This document shows positions 39,578-42,053 of a DNA stretch of 42,053 bases, piece by piece (position 1 is the stretch's first letter; each line of letters opens with the position of its first letter). The notes beneath the pieces are model-generated. The model saw only the letters and a list, made by a program, of their open reading frames with translations, was not told the origin of the DNA and did not search any database. Made by a program: the position numbers and the translations under genes. The stretch covers positions 1-42,053 of the forward strand of contig WQYW01000022.1 of assembly GCA_009781045.1 (NCBI GenBank). Direction: 5' to 3'. Source of the DNA: Alphaproteobacteria bacterium (GTDB taxonomy: Bacteria > Pseudomonadota > Alphaproteobacteria > Rhizobiales > Xanthobacteraceae).

Positions 39578-40051
39578 ATGAAGCTTCGGGGCTGGATGGT
39601 GGCGTTGGCGTTTCTGGGAGCATCGACAAGGATCGCGCCGGCTCAGGAGTTCAAATCACCCGATGGGGGTGAATATATGCCGCGTCTCGCCGACATCATG
39701 ACTACGGCGCAGATGCGCCACCACAAGTTGTGGCTGGCCGGCAAGGCCCAGAACTGGCCGTTGGCCGCCTTTGAGCTGCGCCTGCTCAAGGCCAGCCTGG
39801 TCGAGGCCGCCTTGCTCTACTCCAATATCCCCGTTAACAACGTGGCGACGCTGGATGGCACGCTGCAATCGGTGGTCGATGCCATCACCGAAAGGGATGG
39901 GCGCAAATTTGCGAAGACGGTGGCGGATCTGACCGAGGGCTGCAATTCCTGCCATCGTTCGATCGGTCGCAGTTTCGTCGTCATCAAAGTCCCTGTGGAT
40001 GCGCAGCCCTTCGGCAATCAGGTGTTCACACCGTCGCCAGCGAGGCCATGA
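39578..40051 (+). CDS. Exported c-type cytochrome-like protein
   Basis: A 157-residue protein with a signal peptide (MKLRGWMVALAFLGASTRIA, cut near APA-QE). It is helical, with a single heme c attachment motif CNSCH at about residues 125-129 (LTEGCNSCHRSIGRSFVVIK). The position of CxxCH near the C-terminus after a long helical region resembles the cytochrome c' type layout, but residues after the motif (PVDAQPFGNQVF) are those of a separate small family of unknown role. It should carry one covalent heme in the periplasm. GGAG lies 8 bases upstream of the ATG. The ABC-F gene follows 43 bases downstream, so the two may share a transcript. Confidence 0.8.
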   Translation: MKLRGWMVALAFLGASTRIAPAQEFKSPDGGEYMPRLADIMTTAQMRHHKLWLAGKAQNWPLAAFELRLLKASLVEAALLYSNIPVNNVATLDGTLQSVVDAITERDGRKFAKTVADLTEGCNSCHRSIGRSFVVIKVPVDAQPFGNQVFTPSPARP

Positions 40052-40094
40052 CCGCCTCGAGGCGGCATGGTTTACGACGGGATAACCACGGACG

Positions 40095-41717
40095 ATGATT
40101 CGCCTCGACAATATCAGTAAACAATCCGGCCACCACCTTCTCTTCATCGAGGCATCGGCGGCGCTCAACCGCGGTGAGAAAATCGGGCTCGTCGGTCCCA
40201 ATGGCGCCGGCAAGACCACATTATTCCGCATGATCGCCGGCGAAGAGCTGCCCGACGAGGGACAGCTTGCGGTCGATCGCGGCATTACCATCGGCTATTT
40301 CAGCCAGGATGTCGGTGAGCTGTCGGGATGCTGCGCGCTGGCCTGGGTGATGGACGGGGCCGGTCCCGTCAGCACGGTGGCCGCGCAATTGCGCGATCTC
40401 GAGACCCGGATGGCCGACCCCGAGACGGCATCCGGGATGGACGAGATCATCGCCCGCTATGGCGAGGTGCTGGCGCGCTTCGAGGAACTCGGCGGCTACG
40501 CGCTCGAGAGCCGGGCGCGTACGGCGCTGGCCGGGCTCGGTTTCAGTGATGCGATGATGGAGGGCGATGTCGGCGCGCTGTCCGGGGGCTGGAAGATGCG
40601 CTGCGCGCTGGCGCGCATTCTCCTCATGCGTCCCGACGTCATGCTGCTCGACGAGCCCAGCAACCATCTCGATCTGGAAAGCCTGATCTGGCTGGAACAG
40701 TTCCTCGGCGGTTATCCGGGCACATTGCTGATGACCTCGCATGACCGTGAGTTCCTCAACCGTGTGGTTACGAAGATCATCGAGATCGATGGTGGTTCGC
40801 TGACCAGCTATTCCGGCAATTACGAATTCTACGCCCAGCAGCGTGCTCTCAGTGACCGCCAGCAGCAGGCCCAGTTTGAACGCCAGCAGGCCATGCTGGC
40901 CAAGGAGATCCGCTTCATCGAGCGCTTCAAGGCGCGCGCCTCGCACGCCGCCCAGGTGCAGAGCCGGGTCAAGAAACTCGACAAGATCGAGCGGGTCGAG
41001 CCGCCACGGCGGCGCGAGAGCGTGAACTTCGATTTCCCCTCTCCGCCGCGCAGCGGGGAAGACGTCGTGGCCCTGAAAAACGTCCATAAGAGCTATGGCG
41101 ACAAGCGGATCTATGAGGGCTTTGATTTCACCATCCGGCGCCGCGAGCGCTGGTGCGTGATGGGGGTCAACGGTGCCGGCAAATCGACCCTGCTCAAGCT
41201 GGTGGCCGGCGCGTCGCGCCCGGACCAGGGCACGGTGACGCTGGGAGGAAGTGTCAGGCTGGGCTATTTCGCCCAGCACGCCATGGACCTGCTCGAGGGT
41301 GAACGTACCGTGTTCGAGACCCTGGAGGATGCGTTCCCGACTGCGGGCCAGGGGTCGCTGCGGGCCCTGCTGGGCTGTTTCGGCTTCTCCGGTGACGATG
41401 TCGAGAAACGCTGCCGGGTGCTGTCGGGCGGTGAGAAGTCGCGCCTGGTGATGGCCAGAATGCTCTATGATCCGCCCAATTTTCTGGTTCTGGATGAGCC
41501 CACCAACCATCTCGATCTTGCCACCAAGGAAATGCTGATCACCGCGCTGGCCGATTTCGAGGGCACCATGCTGTTCGTGTCCCATGATCGCCGTTTTCTC
41601 GCCACACTGTCCAATCGGGTGCTGGAACTGACCGCCGAGGGCATCCATCAATATGGCGGCACCTACGGCGAATATGTCGCGCGAACCGGCCATGAGGCAC
41701 CGGGACTGCGCAGCTAG
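40095..41717 (+). CDS. ABC-F family ATP-binding protein
   Basis: A 540-residue soluble ATPase with two ABC cassettes and no membrane part, as in the ABC-F (Uup/EttA/YheS) group that acts on ribosomes. Cassette 1: Walker A GLVGPNGAGKTTLF (about 32-45), signature LSGGWKMRCALARIL, Walker B VMLLDEPSNHLD. The linker (about 240-310) is the charged helical P-site-tRNA-interaction motif region: QQAQFERQQAMLAKEIRFIE. Cassette 2: Walker A MGVNGAGKSTLLKLV, signature LSGGEKSRLVMARML, Walker B FLVLDEPTNHLD. The first signature has GGW where most have GGE/GGQ. It likely supports translation or ribosome rescue; antibiotic resistance cannot be told from sequence alone. Confidence 0.92.
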   Translation: MIRLDNISKQSGHHLLFIEASAALNRGEKIGLVGPNGAGKTTLFRMIAGEELPDEGQLAVDRGITIGYFSQDVGELSGCCALAWVMDGAGPVSTVAAQLRDLETRMADPETASGMDEIIARYGEVLARFEELGGYALESRARTALAGLGFSDAMMEGDVGALSGGWKMRCALARILLMRPDVMLLDEPSNHLDLESLIWLEQFLGGYPGTLLMTSHDREFLNRVVTKIIEIDGGSLTSYSGNYEFYAQQRALSDRQQQAQFERQQAMLAKEIRFIERFKARASHAAQVQSRVKKLDKIERVEPPRRRESVNFDFPSPPRSGEDVVALKNVHKSYGDKRIYEGFDFTIRRRERWCVMGVNGAGKSTLLKLVAGASRPDQGTVTLGGSVRLGYFAQHAMDLLEGERTVFETLEDAFPTAGQGSLRALLGCFGFSGDDVEKRCRVLSGGEKSRLVMARMLYDPPNFLVLDEPTNHLDLATKEMLITALADFEGTMLFVSHDRRFLATLSNRVLELTAEGIHQYGGTYGEYVARTGHEAPGLRS

Positions 41718-41751
41718 GGAAGCGGGGAAGGCTTAAAAAAAGGAAAGCCGA

Positions 41752-41792
41752 TCACGTGGCGCGGGTCGGCGAAAGCGGTGGCACTTTTTTAT
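41752..41792. terminator. Weak candidate terminator after the ABC-F gene
   Basis: An imperfect hairpin (GCCGAT...GTCGGC, about 41754-41775) is followed ten bases later by six T (41785-41790) and preceded by a run of A. The spacing between stem and T-tract is longer than usual. The region lies between convergent genes, where a terminator is expected. Confidence 0.3.
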
Positions 41793-41921
41793 AAGAGCCC
41801 CGGGATTGCGGTTTTGCCGGCGACTGCCGGATCCCTGGGTCCCTGGGGTCGCTTGGGTCCCCTGGGTCCTTTGGGGGGCCTCTCGCACGCCTTTGTCGTT
41901 GGCGTCAGATCAGGACAGGCC

Positions 41922-42053
41922 TCAGCCATAGGCCGCAGCAGCCTGGGCCGCAGCAGCCTGGGCCGCAGCAGCCTGGGCCGCAGCAGCCTGGGCCGCAGCA
42001 GCCTGGGCCGCAGCAGCCTGGGCCGCAGCAGCCTGGGCCGCAGCAGCCTGGGC
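41922..42053 (-). CDS. C-terminal end of a protein with AQAAA repeats (partial)
   Basis: On the minus strand the frame is open from the window edge and ends at TGA (41922-41924). It reads eight copies of Ala-Gln-Ala-Ala-Ala followed by Ala-Tyr-Gly. The 15-base unit keeps the frame, the stop follows directly, and the gene would converge on the ABC-F gene, so coding is plausible. Ala-rich tails occur on histone-like and phasin-like proteins; nothing more can be said without the N-terminal part. Confidence 0.45.
   Translation of the reverse strand, partial: AQAAAAQAAAAQAAAAQAAAAQAAAAQAAAAQAAAAQAAAAYG
41932..42053. repeat. 15-base tandem repeat, ~8 copies to window edge
   Basis: Near-identical GCCGCAGCAGCCTGG units run to the end of the window. 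They encode AQAAA on the minus strand. Their near identity suggests recent expansion; the true copy number outside the window is unknown. Confidence 0.95.

Noticed and set aside
40221..41693. 490-codon minus-strand frame
   Set aside because: Antisense to the ABC-F gene, whose Walker and signature motifs are intact.

Overview
The window looks like chromosome of a GC-rich alphaproteobacterium. The evidence is gene content rather than a marker gene: a TadG-type protein, a DUF2161 protein, a BigR/SqrR-type persulfide sensor with a bacterial sulfide:quinone oxidoreductase, and a YkuD protein with a proline/alanine-rich linker. An acidophilic or sulfur-oxidising relative of the Acetobacteraceae/Rhizobiales is possible but not proven. 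No rRNA, tRNA or CRISPR array was seen.

Positions 1-25.6 kb are an accessory island. Its core is five large minus-strand genes in the order SNF2 helicase (21898-24852), Eco57I/PglX-type adenine methyltransferase (14119-19062), DEAD/DEAH helicase (9491-14122), DUF1998 protein (7739-9481) and UvrD helicase with a RelE/ParE-like N-terminus (5547-7742). The first four have the order drmD-drmMI-drmA-drmB of class 1 DISARM anti-phage defence. The fifth position, normally the phospholipase-D protein DrmC, is taken by the RelE-UvrD fusion. The DUF1998 protein also carries a Vsr/DUF559-like nuclease fold. Three junctions overlap by 4 nt (ATGA), so translation is probably coupled. A (GT)24 tract inside the methyltransferase gene is a candidate phase-variation switch.

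A 2.8 kb insert between the drmD-like and drmMI-like genes holds an IS5-type transposase remnant, a frameshifted BrnA antitoxin relic, a small unknown gene and a macro-domain (ADP-ribose) gene on the other strand. Both ends of the island carry decayed duplications. On the left, the end of the UvrD gene plus the start of a DUF4337 membrane gene occurs twice, with each copy intact for only one of the two genes; an orphan TadG-like gene lies between the copies. On the right, about 55 bp of the drmD start is repeated.

From 25.6 to 42 kb the content is more ordinary: a HEAT-repeat protein; a type I-like sulfide:quinone oxidoreductase with an ArsR-family persulfide sensor and a candidate operator; a polytopic membrane protein; a UbiD decarboxylase; an L,D-transpeptidase with internal repeats; a GNAT acetyltransferase; a small conserved protein; a DUF2161 protein; an exported c-type cytochrome-like protein; an ABC-F ATPase; and, at the right edge, the tail of a gene with an Ala/Gln repeat. 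Several long stretches (25.6-26.5, 27.4-28.1, 29.4-30.2, 30.6-31.9 kb) hold no gene I can support.
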